From positions 1 to 29,454 of the IMG/VR virus record IMGVR_UViG_3300017769_000085: 29,454 bases of DNA; one strand, 5' to 3'. Shown here in pieces: positions 7,385 through 13,806 of this stretch (position 1 is the stretch's first letter; every line of letters begins with the position of its first letter). The DNA is from a virus. Position numbers and translations under genes: made by a program. Below the pieces are notes generated by a model. It had not been told where the DNA came from. It made no database searches and saw only the letters and a list, made by a program, of their open reading frames with translations.

Positions 7385-7653
7385 TATGACAAAGATTTAA
7401 TAAAATATTTCTTTTGTTTTATAGTAACACTAATTAAAGTACTAAGATTAATAAATCTATATTCCTTTTTTTGTAAGTCAAATACTGGTAATAAACTTTT
7501 TGACATAGGGTCAAAATTTAACCCTTTGCCATTGGTGTACTTTTGAACACCAGTACGGCAGTTTATAATCCTTCTGGTATTATCTTTTTTGATAAATTCA
7601 GCGGTGAAGATTTTTCCGCTCTGCATCTGTTTAATTAATTCTTTTTTATTCAT
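7384..7653 (-). CDS. WYL_2-like SH3 beta-barrel protein (89 aa)
   Basis: An 89-residue protein starting MNKKELIKQMQSGKIFTAEF. The core pattern, FIKKDNTRRIINCRTGVQKY then LLPVFDLQKKEYRFINL, matches small phage proteins annotated as Sm-like SH3 beta-barrel (WYL_2, formerly DUF2693), whose members have the form VEFIKKDGTxRxMxCRxGV...LLTVxDMQKxxYRxINL. Such barrels are usually nucleic-acid or ligand binding; the role in phages is unknown. It is directly upstream of, and coupled to, the GP88-like gene, a pairing I recall from other Bacteroidetes phages. Confidence 0.7.
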   Translation of the reverse strand: MNKKELIKQMQSGKIFTAEFIKKDNTRRIINCRTGVQKYTNGKGLNFDPMSKSLLPVFDLQKKEYRFINLSTLISVTIKQKKYFIKSLS

Positions 7654-7664
7654 TTGATTTATTT

Positions 7665-7772
7665 TTAAAGGTTAATATATATAGCCCTGATTATTTGCCC
7701 TATTATATAAATAAGGAATAAACCGCAAAAGGCCAATGTAAAATAGTTGAGTAGTTTTATTAGTTGTATCAT
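7665..7772 (-). CDS. Small single-pass membrane protein (35 aa)
   Basis: A 35-residue protein, MIQLIKLLNYFTLAFCGLFL then IYIIGQIIRAIYINL. Residues about 7-28 form one strongly hydrophobic transmembrane helix with few charges on either side. The ATG overlaps the TGA of the upstream gene as ATGA, and the stop is 11 nt before the next gene. Small membrane proteins in phage early regions often act on the host envelope; that is inference here. Confidence 0.6.
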   Translation of the reverse strand: MIQLIKLLNYFTLAFCGLFLIYIIGQIIRAIYINL

Positions 7773-7978
7773 AGTCTTTTTATTTTGTTAAGTATTTTTG
7801 TTTTATCATTATGGGGTAATACATCTAATGAATTAATAAGTATATCATGTATGTTAGTTCTAGTGTCCAGAACTTTATTAAATATTTCAGGCGAAACCCC
7901 TTTATCTTTTTGCATAATATGTAAAGTATCATTTAATTTATTATATGTCTTTACTAATTTTTTAGATATTATTTTCAT
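7769..7978 (-). CDS. Hypothetical protein, accessory operon (69 aa)
   Basis: A 69-residue mostly helical basic protein, MKIISKKLVKTYNKLNDTLH at its start and HNDKTKILNKIKRL at its end. A longer frame is open to an ATG at 8008, but that would overlap the upstream 47-codon gene by 28 nt, whereas the ATG at 7978 follows its TAA by 2 nt; I choose 7978. The stop overlaps the next ATG as ATGA. No family recognised. Confidence 0.6.
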   Translation of the reverse strand: MKIISKKLVKTYNKLNDTLHIMQKDKGVSPEIFNKVLDTRTNIHDILINSLDVLPHNDKTKILNKIKRL

Positions 7979-7980
7979 TG

Positions 7981-8124
7981 TTATATAGTTTTTAAGTGTA
8001 AGTGCCAATACTCTCTTTTTAATTCATTTATTTTCTTATCCAATTTTATGGCATCATCTAGAAACTCACATCTTCTCCTTTTTGCTTGTAGATTTTTAAT
8101 CTGTCTGTTTATATCTTCTTTCAT
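7981..8124 (-). CDS. First gene of accessory operon, small basic coiled-coil protein (47 aa)
   Basis: A 47-residue protein starting MKEDINRQIKNLQAKRRRCE and ending HLHLKTI. It is a nearly continuous charged helix with Leu/Ile at heptad-like spacing and an Arg/Lys patch (residues 15-18), consistent with a short coiled coil or nucleic-acid binding. It is the first gene after a promoter-like element at 8151 and the next gene starts 2 nt past its stop. No family recognised. Confidence 0.55.
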   Translation of the reverse strand: MKEDINRQIKNLQAKRRRCEFLDDAIKLDKKINELKREYWHLHLKTI

Positions 8125-8150
8125 TGTTATTATGTTTTAAATTATTTATA

Positions 8151-8175
8151 CAAATATATAAAAATAATTAACAAA
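8151..8175 (-). promoter_or_regulatory. Candidate Bacteroidetes promoter for the accessory operon
   Basis: On the minus strand TATATTTG (8158-8151) matches the -7 consensus TAnnTTTG exactly, about 27 nt upstream of the first ATG (8124). The best upstream TTTG (8175-8172) is only 13 nt away instead of about 19, so the -33 part is weak. Confidence 0.45.
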
Positions 8176-8323
8176 ACCGTTAATAAGTATAAAATATTTT
8201 CACTCTATATAATTAAGGAACACGCACGAATACAACAAACTTTTTTATTGTGCAAGTTTAAACACAATTTTTTTTACTGTTTTATATTAGTTTTTTTGTA
8301 TTCAGTATAAAACACCATGAGAA

Positions 8324-8350
8324 GCATTTTAAAGCGTTCTAAGGGACTTT
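8324..8350. repeat. Second copy of the GCGTTYTAAGGGACTTT element
   Basis: GCATTTTAAAG (8324-8334) runs into GCGTTCTAAGGGACTTT (8334-8350). The latter differs from 5906-5922 at one position of 17. The surrounding stretch 8159-8420 is otherwise A+T-rich with no supported gene on either strand. Confidence 0.6.
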
Positions 8351-8425
8351 TACTATTTTGTAGTATTACCCTATATAAAAAATATTTGGAGGGCTTAGAG
8401 AGTAACTTGCAAAATGCAATTAACC

Positions 8426-8530
8426 TACTGCGTTTAAGAAGACCTACTGCGTTTAAGAGGGTACTGCGTTTAAGAACCTACTATGTTTAAGAAAATACCC
8501 TACTGCGTTTAATGACCCACTGCGTTTAAG
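8426..8530. repeat. Six iteron-like TACTGCGTTTAAG direct repeats
   Basis: A 13-bp unit TACTGCGTTTAAG starts at 8426, 8445 and 8462 (exact), 8479 (TACTATGTTTAAG), 8501 (last base T) and 8518 (first base C). Start-to-start distances are 19, 17, 17, 22 and 17. All are in the same orientation, in the gene-free region just downstream of the terminase stop. Regular spacing and A+T-rich flanks are typical of replication iterons; terminase recognition or regulation are alternatives. Confidence 0.8.
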
Positions 8531-8532
8531 AG

Positions 8533-8558
8533 AGTGTAAAGTGTAAGAGGTTTACACT
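8533..8558 (-). terminator. Hairpin at the terminase stop codon, possible weak terminator
   Basis: A perfect 8-bp inverted repeat AGTGTAAA / TTTACACT (8533-8540 and 8551-8558) with a 10-nt loop overlaps the TAG of the terminase gene. No T-run follows on the minus strand, so it may stabilise the mRNA end or terminate weakly. It could also belong to the adjacent iteron region. Confidence 0.35.
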
Positions 8559-9762
8559 ATCGAATAACGTAACTTCCTTTGTTTGCATTTGCAAGAAAGT
8601 ATTGAGCTGCATAACGTAATGAATCCATGTGGTGATTCCATTTATCTATTGGCCTTTCATTCCTACTATGCCATACATAGTTATTGAGTTCCTTTATAAG
8701 TTCTAAGGAATCTGGATCAACAATCAAATCATAATCCTGTATCAAGGCAATCCCAGTTAGGATACTACCTTGCTTCTTTATTGCAGGTTTTACATTGCAG
8801 TAAACTTTAAGCTCCTGTAATAATCTAGGTTCAGCACTATCACAGATAATAAGGTCTTCTTTAGCGTGTCTCCTATTAAGTTCACCTATCTCTTTTGTAG
8901 ATAACCCTACCTTACAATACATAGTCTTTAACCACATCTTCTTCCTATCCTTATCTACAGACACCTTTAGAAGCACTGTAGGGTCTACAGAGAAACCAAA
9001 GTCTTGTCCAAAGACATAAGGAGAATATTCATTGAATGGGCCAATACTCCATCTAGTAAATACAACACCATCAGCTTTATCTAACCATCCACCAAGTATC
9101 TGATGATTATATTTATCTGGTCTGCGTCTACGAATCTCCTCTATCTGTAGCAGGAATGAATCCGATAGATGTTCCATATTATCTTTGAATGTAGTGTGAA
9201 CATAAGTTACATTATCCTTCCATCCATTCCATCCTCCATTAACAGCTTTAGCTGCAAAGAACCTTTGGTATATCCAATGCTCTTTAGTTGTAGGATTAAG
9301 TATCAGGATTATCCTATTAGGTTTATTCTTAGCCCTAACAGACTGGTCAATCTTATCAAATGTATCTTCATCTACAAGCTCCTCTGCTTCATCCAATACA
9401 AATGTAGTAATACCTTGTAATGATTTAAGAGCTGCAGTTTGATTACCTGCTGAAGTTTTAATACCCTTAAATATAATAGAACTACCTGTAGACATATTTA
9501 ATATCTCATCTTTAGTTATCCTAAAATGTTCAGAGATACCATACAATTCTATCTTCTCAATAAACTCTGGAATAATAGATGTTGATGCTGAAGACATAGT
9601 GTACCTTGTAAACAATATCTTATGCCCCTGCTCCATTGTTAATAAAGCTAGGAATGATCCTATAGCAAATGATTTACCACTACCTCTACCGCCAGTAACT
9701 ACAAAGTATCTACTGTCATTACCTAGAGCTTGATACTTATGATTTAGTTGTGGTGGCTGCAT
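8557..9762 (-). CDS. terL: Terminase large subunit (ATPase and nuclease)
   Basis: A 401-residue packaging motor protein. Walker A is GGRGSGKS (residues 24-31) and Walker B is TTFVLDEAEE with Asp124-Glu125. The nuclease domain keeps its acidic metal ligands: Asp254 in FGQDFGFSVDP, Asp308 in LIICDSAEP and Asp380 in HHMDSLRYA. Length and motif order fit the Terminase_3 / PBSX-type family. The protein translocates DNA into the prohead and cuts it at start and end. It is the last gene of a long operon; its start overlaps the 91-residue gene by 26 nt. The iteron array begins just past its stop. It lies well away from the portal and capsid genes, on the other side of the replication module. Confidence 0.95.
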   Translation of the reverse strand: MQPPQLNHKYQALGNDSRYFVVTGGRGSGKSFAIGSFLALLTMEQGHKILFTRYTMSSASTSIIPEFIEKIELYGISEHFRITKDEILNMSTGSSIIFKGIKTSAGNQTAALKSLQGITTFVLDEAEELVDEDTFDKIDQSVRAKNKPNRIILILNPTTKEHWIYQRFFAAKAVNGGWNGWKDNVTYVHTTFKDNMEHLSDSFLLQIEEIRRRRPDKYNHQILGGWLDKADGVVFTRWSIGPFNEYSPYVFGQDFGFSVDPTVLLKVSVDKDRKKMWLKTMYCKVGLSTKEIGELNRRHAKEDLIICDSAEPRLLQELKVYCNVKPAIKKQGSILTGIALIQDYDLIVDPDSLELIKELNNYVWHSRNERPIDKWNHHMDSLRYAAQYFLANANKGSYVIR

Positions 9763-10012
9763 TAAGTTTATTTTTTAGGAATCTAGGTTTATTCTTATCA
9801 TCTGGCATATATCTATAACCTAAGATGGGATTGATACAATAGTTCCAAAAATCATATGGCATTTCTTTAACCTGATCTACAGGCTCTAATTTGTCTTTAT
9901 TGTTTTCTTTATAATCTTTAGCCCATTTTTCCCTCTTTTCTTTATTAGCCAACCTGTATGCCTTATCGTATATTTTTCTTTCTGCCTTTGTCATATCAGT
10001 CCTCTGTGACAT
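9737..10012 (-). CDS. Small basic protein between terminase genes (91 aa)
   Basis: A 91-residue very basic protein starting MSQRTDMTKAERKIYDKAYR. The first 40 residues form a Lys/Arg/Asn-rich helix, KEKREKWAKDYKENNKDK, like N-terminal extensions seen on HNH endonucleases, but no HNH catalytic histidines follow. The second half, MPYDFWNYCINPILGYRYMP, looks globular. It overlaps both neighbours by 17-26 nt and so belongs to the terminase operon. It may be a terminase accessory or DNA-binding factor. It is too small and motif-poor to name. Confidence 0.6.
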   Translation of the reverse strand: MSQRTDMTKAERKIYDKAYRLANKEKREKWAKDYKENNKDKLEPVDQVKEMPYDFWNYCINPILGYRYMPDDKNKPRFLKNKLNAATTTKS

Positions 10013-10385
10013 CTATTACATCAGGCTTATCATCATCCTCTTGATTACCTGCAAATAAATTCTTTATGTTTATATTAACTTTAGGCTTACCTTCATTGAG
10101 ACCAACATCTTCAGGTTTACCATACTTATATTCAAATAGTAATTTAAGATGAGGGAATGAATCCTTAGCTTTCTCTGCTAAAGACTCCCAAGCCTTCTCC
10201 TCAGACCCAAAGACTTCCTTCATTGCGTTTAAAGCATAGATATGTACTCTATCCTTCTTAGCTTTATTTAAAGCACTAGGAGTTGCTGTAATGGGCTTAT
10301 TAACCTTCTCACCTCTTTTCCTACCATTATTCTTTCGACCATCAGTAGGCTTGACATATTTCCTTTCTTTAGGTTTTCTTCCCAC
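9996..10385 (-). CDS. Putative terminase small subunit (129 aa)
   Basis: A 129-residue protein. Residues 1-30 are Lys/Arg/Gly-rich with two GRK-type repeats (MGRKPKERK, GRKNNGRKRGEK) resembling AT-hooks. Residues 40-95 are helical, and the end is acidic (NQEDDDKPDVIDVTED). A DNA-binding front, helical core and acidic tail, one gene upstream of TerL, match small terminases, which recognise phage DNA and recruit the large subunit. The family is too variable to confirm by eye. It could bind the iteron array at 8426-8530. Confidence 0.55.
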   Translation of the reverse strand: MGRKPKERKYVKPTDGRKNNGRKRGEKVNKPITATPSALNKAKKDRVHIYALNAMKEVFGSEEKAWESLAEKAKDSFPHLKLLFEYKYGKPEDVGLNEGKPKVNINIKNLFAGNQEDDDKPDVIDVTED

Positions 10386-10638
10386 TATGTTTATTGTATA
10401 AATAATTATAGACTGACCATATTGCTATACTCCATTCCTTTTGAGTATATTCTTTCTCACCCATTTTCTTTTCACTACCAAACTCTACAACAAGTTTAAA
10501 CTTAGTTGCAATCTTTTGTTTATACTTAGTTTCTTTATACTCTACAGCTTTAGGGTATATTTTATACCCTTTGTCGAAACACCACTTAGCAGCCTTCTCA
10601 TTAATTATAATTTCCTTTATTTGTTTTTTCTTAGACAA
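10369..10638 (-). CDS. Hypothetical protein (89 aa)
   Basis: An 89-residue protein starting MSKKKQIKEIIINEKAAKWC and ending YLYNKHSGKKT. An N-terminal helix is followed by a beta-rich middle with FKLVVEFGSEKKMGEKEYTQ and a C-terminal aromatic helix EWSIAIWSVYNYLYNKH. It is basic at both ends. It overlaps the upstream gene by 8 nt and the small terminase candidate by 17 nt. No family recognised. Its position suggests a replication or packaging accessory. Confidence 0.65.
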   Translation of the reverse strand: MSKKKQIKEIIINEKAAKWCFDKGYKIYPKAVEYKETKYKQKIATKFKLVVEFGSEKKMGEKEYTQKEWSIAIWSVYNYLYNKHSGKKT

Positions 10639-11128
10639 TTGGTTTTTCTATTAAATCATTAACATTATTCATGAATTTATCTTTCTTCACTTTAGCCAAC
10701 ATACCCTTAGCTTCATGGTTGTACTCTCTTATTTCTGATACAAGAAAATTATATCTAGCCAATAAGTCTTTATACTTTTTACTAACCTCTGTATATCTAA
10801 CCTCATATAACTTCTCTACTGAACCGTAAGTATAGTCTTGATCAATCCCTTTGAGTGCCTCTTTGATTAGACGTTGAAGTTCACTGTAATATGCAATAAT
10901 TCTTTTATCATATGTCAAAAAACCGTCAAGTCTATCTAGAGCATTAATAACACAGGCATGATCCCTACCCATAGTAATTCCTATAGTGTTTAAACTATCT
11001 TTTGTGTACATCCTACAGAATTTATAGTAGAAAGCCCTAGCTTCAATATATTGTCTTTTTCTAGTGTTTCTTTTGATATTGATGTTAAAGTATTGGTCTA
11101 CTATTTTCTTTATTAATTCTTGTCTCAT
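10631..11128 (-). CDS. DnaA domain IV-like DNA-binding protein (165 aa)
   Basis: A 165-residue protein. Residues 24-75 resemble the DnaA C-terminal (domain IV) fold, a helix-turn-helix that reads DnaA boxes: YIEARAFYYKF, then DSLNTIGITMGRDHACVINA. The segment GRDHACV (54-60) corresponds to the DnaA signature GRDHTTV. There is no AAA+ ATPase part, so it cannot act as a full initiator. It may bind the phage origin, mimic host DnaA or recruit it. The C-terminal 80 residues are a charged helix. It lies in the operon carrying nucleases and terminase genes. Similarity is by motif; the role is inference. Confidence 0.7.
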   Translation of the reverse strand: MRQELIKKIVDQYFNINIKRNTRKRQYIEARAFYYKFCRMYTKDSLNTIGITMGRDHACVINALDRLDGFLTYDKRIIAYYSELQRLIKEALKGIDQDYTYGSVEKLYEVRYTEVSKKYKDLLARYNFLVSEIREYNHEAKGMLAKVKKDKFMNNVNDLIEKPIV

Positions 11129-11140
11129 ATTTAAATTACA

Positions 11141-11389
11141 TTAAAAATTATATTGATCTTCTAACTCTTTTGCTATTAATTTTAATTCTTTATATGTTTT
11201 ATAATCCGCTTCCTCTATTGCTTTTTTTATGCCAGAACAAGCCTCGTAATTTTCTAGTTTCTCCTGAAGCTCCAACTCTAAATTTAAATCGTATACTGGA
11301 ACTCCTTCTAATAAACTCATTATTGTTAAGTAATAATATAGACATTCTTCTTGTTTAAACCTAGAGGATTCCTCTAATGGTATAGTCAT
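11141..11389 (-). CDS. Hypothetical acidic helical protein (82 aa)
   Basis: An 82-residue acidic, helical protein starting MTIPLEESSRFKQEECLYYY; the centre is LELELQEKLENYEACSGIKK. The ATG at 11389 lies 29 nt inside the exonuclease gene; an internal ATG at 11320 (MSLLEGVPVYDL) would avoid the overlap and is an alternative start. It follows the exonuclease and precedes the DnaA-like gene by 12 nt. No family recognised. Confidence 0.6.
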   Translation of the reverse strand: MTIPLEESSRFKQEECLYYYLTIMSLLEGVPVYDLNLELELQEKLENYEACSGIKKAIEEADYKTYKELKLIAKELEDQYNF

Positions 11390-12158
11390 TTATTTTACTT
11401 GTTTTATCTATAAAATATTCTTTATAGGTATTGACAGCCTGTTTAACTTTATTACCTCCAAGCTCTCTAGTCTCATCACTGAGTTCAAATATGCCGATGT
11501 CACCAGTTCCCTTTTCTATTACCACAAAAGTAAATCTATCAACACCGAAGAGTTCACTATATATCCACCCTTGCATATCATAATGCCATTGATACTTAGC
11601 TGTTCTCTCCCAACCATCTAACTTGCTAGTTGTCTTTAAATCAACAAGATGACCATCTTTCAAATAATCTGCTTTGGCCCTGAAAGGAACACCAAACAAC
11701 TCACCGATAGCAGGAGTCTCAGCAATACCATCAGTAAGTAACTTGTTAGCATCCTTATTAAACCTAATAGCGTTACACAACTCATTAGCCTTATTAAGTT
11801 CACTAGTAAGCATTATCTCCTTACCTCTAGATTTAGATTCATCCTGAGCTTTAGTAAATGCTTTTGTCCTACGACTAGCTATATTAATAAAATCATATTT
11901 GTCTTTAATCTTTTCCTCCTCCAGAACAACAGTATGTATAAGCCTACCTTCTCTTAATGCAGGAACATCTGCATTAACTTGTTTTATCTTATTAAAATAA
12001 GACTTTGGTGATTTATATAAATCTTTAGCTGCTGAAGATGAAAGAGCATTCTCACCTAGATAACCATAATAGAAGGAATCATCTTCCATCCTATCAAGTA
12101 TCTCACCTATATCCCAACACTTATCATCAAATAATTTTATTATATCCCTTGAGTCCAT
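11361..12158 (-). CDS. RecE-like PD-(D/E)XK exodeoxyribonuclease
   Basis: A 265-residue protein matching the exodeoxyribonuclease VIII-like PDDEXK family (DUF3799 type). Visible elements are GRLIHTVVLE with His75, KADYLKDGHLVDLKTTS giving Asp164 and the core Asp173-x-Lys175, and the QxxxY-like motif around Gln196 (YDMQGWIYSELF). Such enzymes resect double-stranded DNA ends for single-strand annealing recombination. The ERF annealing protein at 16713..17267 is the expected partner. A hairpin with 8-bp arms sits just upstream of its ATG (12166-12185). Confidence 0.85.
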   Translation of the reverse strand: MDSRDIIKLFDDKCWDIGEILDRMEDDSFYYGYLGENALSSSAAKDLYKSPKSYFNKIKQVNADVPALREGRLIHTVVLEEEKIKDKYDFINIASRRTKAFTKAQDESKSRGKEIMLTSELNKANELCNAIRFNKDANKLLTDGIAETPAIGELFGVPFRAKADYLKDGHLVDLKTTSKLDGWERTAKYQWHYDMQGWIYSELFGVDRFTFVVIEKGTGDIGIFELSDETRELGGNKVKQAVNTYKEYFIDKTSKINDYTIRGIL

Positions 12159-12165
12159 ATAGCTA

Positions 12166-12185
12166 ATCTAAAACTTTTTTTAGAT
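12166..12185. promoter_or_regulatory. Perfect 8-bp inverted repeat before the exonuclease gene
   Basis: ATCTAAAA (12166-12173) and TTTTAGAT (12178-12185) flank a 4-nt loop, filling most of the 35-nt gap before the exonuclease ATG at 12158. There is no T-run on the minus strand after it. It could be an operator or an mRNA hairpin that controls the start or is a processing site. Confidence 0.4.
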
Positions 12186-12193
12186 ATAAGCAA

Positions 12194-12442
12194 TTATTTC
12201 TGAGTTAAATCTTTTTCATTCATATGGGCCTCTAAGATGTATCCATCTAAAGGACTAAGAGTAGATATAGCTTTATATATCTTTCTACTCATCGATTTAA
12301 CTTTCTTCTTATCTGTAAGTGTAGAATTAGAACCTAAGTTGGTATACATATAAGCATCCTCCATTAACAGTTCATCAACCTTTTTTTTTATCGACCAAGT
12401 CTTGTACCCCTGTATCTTTCGTATTTTCTCCTCCGTTATCAT
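12194..12442 (-). CDS. Hypothetical protein (82 aa)
   Basis: An 82-residue basic helical protein starting MITEEKIRKIQGYKTWSIKK. Its first 68 nt overlap the 55-codon gene upstream in another frame; the overlap contains a run of nine A (12389-12381) that encodes Lys codons in both frames. The stop is 35 nt before the exonuclease ATG. The region MSRKIYKAISTLSPLDGYIL might form a helix-turn-helix, but this is weak. No family recognised. Confidence 0.65.
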   Translation of the reverse strand: MITEEKIRKIQGYKTWSIKKKVDELLMEDAYMYTNLGSNSTLTDKKKVKSMSRKIYKAISTLSPLDGYILEAHMNEKDLTQK

Positions 12443-12542
12443 TTTCTTTTTCTAATTGTTCTATTTTGTATAAGGCTACCGCCAATGCCTGTTGAAGAAT
12501 CTTTACATCCTTCTGCATCATTATAAGCTTTGATTCTTTCAT
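12375..12542 (-). CDS. Small coiled-coil protein (55 aa), overlapping the next gene
   Basis: A 55-residue protein beginning MKESKLIMMQKDVKILQQAL and ending DLVDKKKG. Residues 5-34 have heptad-like Leu/Ile/Val spacing, so a short coiled coil is likely; the rest is polar. The ATG overlaps the TGA of the MazG-like gene as ATGA, the main reason to call it. The last 68 nt overlap the 82-residue gene. The two frames share an A9 run, so frameshifting between them is possible but not needed. Confidence 0.55.
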   Translation of the reverse strand: MKESKLIMMQKDVKILQQALAVALYKIEQLEKENDNGGENTKDTGVQDLVDKKKG

Positions 12543-12802
12543 TTCTGTTTCTTTATTTTTTCTATATACAATGTAGCATCCATAAGCTCCTCTTGTAAAT
12601 GATTAAGGAATTTATAGAATCCATCTGGACTATCATAAAGAGTAGTACCATATTTTATTATACCATCTCTACTCCTAGCCTTCATTGTATTTATAACATC
12701 TTCAACTATAGGGTCTTTTGGTAAATGTTTATACCCTGTTGAATCTGAAGTCCATTCTCCAGATTCTATCATCTCATTATACTTTTTAATACTATCACTC
12801 AT
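12539..12802 (-). CDS. MazG-like nucleotide pyrophosphohydrolase-type protein (87 aa)
   Basis: An 87-residue helical protein. The pattern RDGIIKYGTTLYDSPDGF followed by FLNHLQEELMDATLYIEKI resembles small phage MazG-like / all-alpha NTP-PPase proteins of the type KYGttL...LqhaLEELmDaalYler. The EE-x2-D portion (Glu-Glu-Leu-Met-Asp) is the part of the metal-binding EExxE motif that can be seen; a full second ExxD is not clear. Members hydrolyse (d)NTPs or lost that activity. It overlaps the upstream nuclease gene by 8 nt. Confidence 0.6.
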   Translation of the reverse strand: MSDSIKKYNEMIESGEWTSDSTGYKHLPKDPIVEDVINTMKARSRDGIIKYGTTLYDSPDGFYKFLNHLQEELMDATLYIEKIKKQK

Positions 12803-13259
12803 AACTTATCTGTTGTATTTGTAGATGCTTAATATCTTCAAACTTATATTTAATTAAAAGATCATCCCTGTCTTTCCTAGAATATAGTTTTCTATATTCT
12901 GTCTTATCTTTAGTAGTCTCTGTTATGTTACTACAAAACTGAAGAAGCTCATCTCTCTTGAAGAAACAAAAGCTCTTGAGTTCTATAACATCAAAAACAA
13001 TATACTCAGCATCACCTTTCAACCAACCTTTATTACCTCTTACATTCTGTAATTCAACCCAGATGGTTTCTAAATGCCTATTACCCTTTACATCTACTCC
13101 AACATTATTTACATAAAAATCTATATGTTTATATATGTCATCATGCTTACTGCTCTTTACACAGGCATTACCTCTGCTATTCATTAACCTACTAAATTTA
13201 TCTTCAGCCTTATTGCCTTCAGATATTGAATAATTCATTCTAGACTGACTAACTATCAT
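12795..13259 (-). CDS. Putative PD-(D/E)XK nuclease-like protein (154 aa)
   Basis: A 154-residue protein. The segment HIDFYVNNVGVDVKGNR gives Asp47 and the core Asp56-x-Lys58, followed by Glu69-x-Gln71 in TIWVELQNVRGNKGWL, an arrangement compatible with restriction-enzyme-like nucleases. The first 25 residues are an Ala/Glu/Lys helix. Substrate unknown; a role in phage DNA processing or host DNA breakdown is inference. The start at 13259 is fixed by an ATGA overlap with the upstream gene. Confidence 0.55.
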   Translation of the reverse strand: MIVSQSRMNYSISEGNKAEDKFSRLMNSRGNACVKSSKHDDIYKHIDFYVNNVGVDVKGNRHLETIWVELQNVRGNKGWLKGDAEYIVFDVIELKSFCFFKRDELLQFCSNITETTKDKTEYRKLYSRKDRDDLLIKYKFEDIKHLQIQQISYE

Positions 13260-13690
13260 GAATATTCTTTATAAAGTTTCTCTAAGTCTTTAATCCTACT
13301 AGCGACACACGAGCCACAACCACTAGGAACATCAGCAGTATTAAAAACTCTATTATATATAACATATAAGTCTTTTACTTTAGCAGAGCTAATACTTTTA
13401 AATTGCCATTTCTCATCAGAAAATATCTCTGTCAAGAAGTCAAACTCATCCTCACTAAAGCAATTAGGTTTATTATAAGGAAAAAGGTTATTGAGTTTGT
13501 CTTTCCTCTGGTCACAGCCACAGTCCTCTCCTGCAAGGAATTTAACCACCTTCTTAATTCCAGTGGCCTCAGTTATTTTCTCTACAGTATCTCCAACTCC
13601 AGAAGATGATTTTTCATACTTAGCAACCCATTGTTTATATCGTTTAGTTCTTTTGTCTTTTGGTTTTGGTGGTATTTCTTTATTACTCAT
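13256..13690 (-). CDS. Hypothetical Cys-rich phage protein (144 aa)
   Basis: A 144-residue protein with a basic start (PPKPKDKRTKRYKQWVAKYE), a middle containing TGIKKVVKFLAGEDCGCDQR, and a C-terminal SGCGSCVASRIKDLEKLY. Cysteines 57, 59, 77, 125 and 128 could bind zinc. I recall similar proteins of the type GxGDTVEKxxKATGI...LAGEDCGCDxRK in Flavobacteriia phages, without known function. Starts and stops overlap both neighbours as ATGA, so it is part of the regulatory operon beneath the sigma-like gene. Confidence 0.7.
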   Translation of the reverse strand: MSNKEIPPKPKDKRTKRYKQWVAKYEKSSSGVGDTVEKITEATGIKKVVKFLAGEDCGCDQRKDKLNNLFPYNKPNCFSEDEFDFLTEIFSDEKWQFKSISSAKVKDLYVIYNRVFNTADVPSGCGSCVASRIKDLEKLYKEYS

Positions 13691-13806
13691 ATTTTATTAT
13701 TTAAAAAATACATATACATATTAACTATCTCTCTAGAGGATTTACCCTCAAGGTCTTCATACATTGCATTGTACCAATCTATAAAGTCTAGTAATTCATC
13801 TTCCAT
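13687..13806 (-). CDS. Small acidic protein following the sigma-like gene (39 aa)
   Basis: A 39-residue acidic protein beginning MEDELLDFIDWYNAMYEDLE and ending YMYFLNNKI. The ATG overlaps the sigma-like stop as TAATG and its TGA overlaps the next ATG as ATGA, so it is joined to neighbours on both sides. An acidic peptide coupled to a sigma-like gene could be a partner or inhibitor of that factor; this is only inference. Confidence 0.65.
   Translation of the reverse strand: MEDELLDFIDWYNAMYEDLEGKSSREIVNMYMYFLNNKI

Noticed and set aside
7979-8008. ATG at 8008 for the 69-codon gene
   Set aside because: It would overlap the 47-codon gene by 28 nt; the ATG at 7978 follows that gene's stop by 2 nt.
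8426-8530. CRISPR array
   Set aside because: Repeats are 13 bp with 4-9 bp between them; far too short and irregular for CRISPR.
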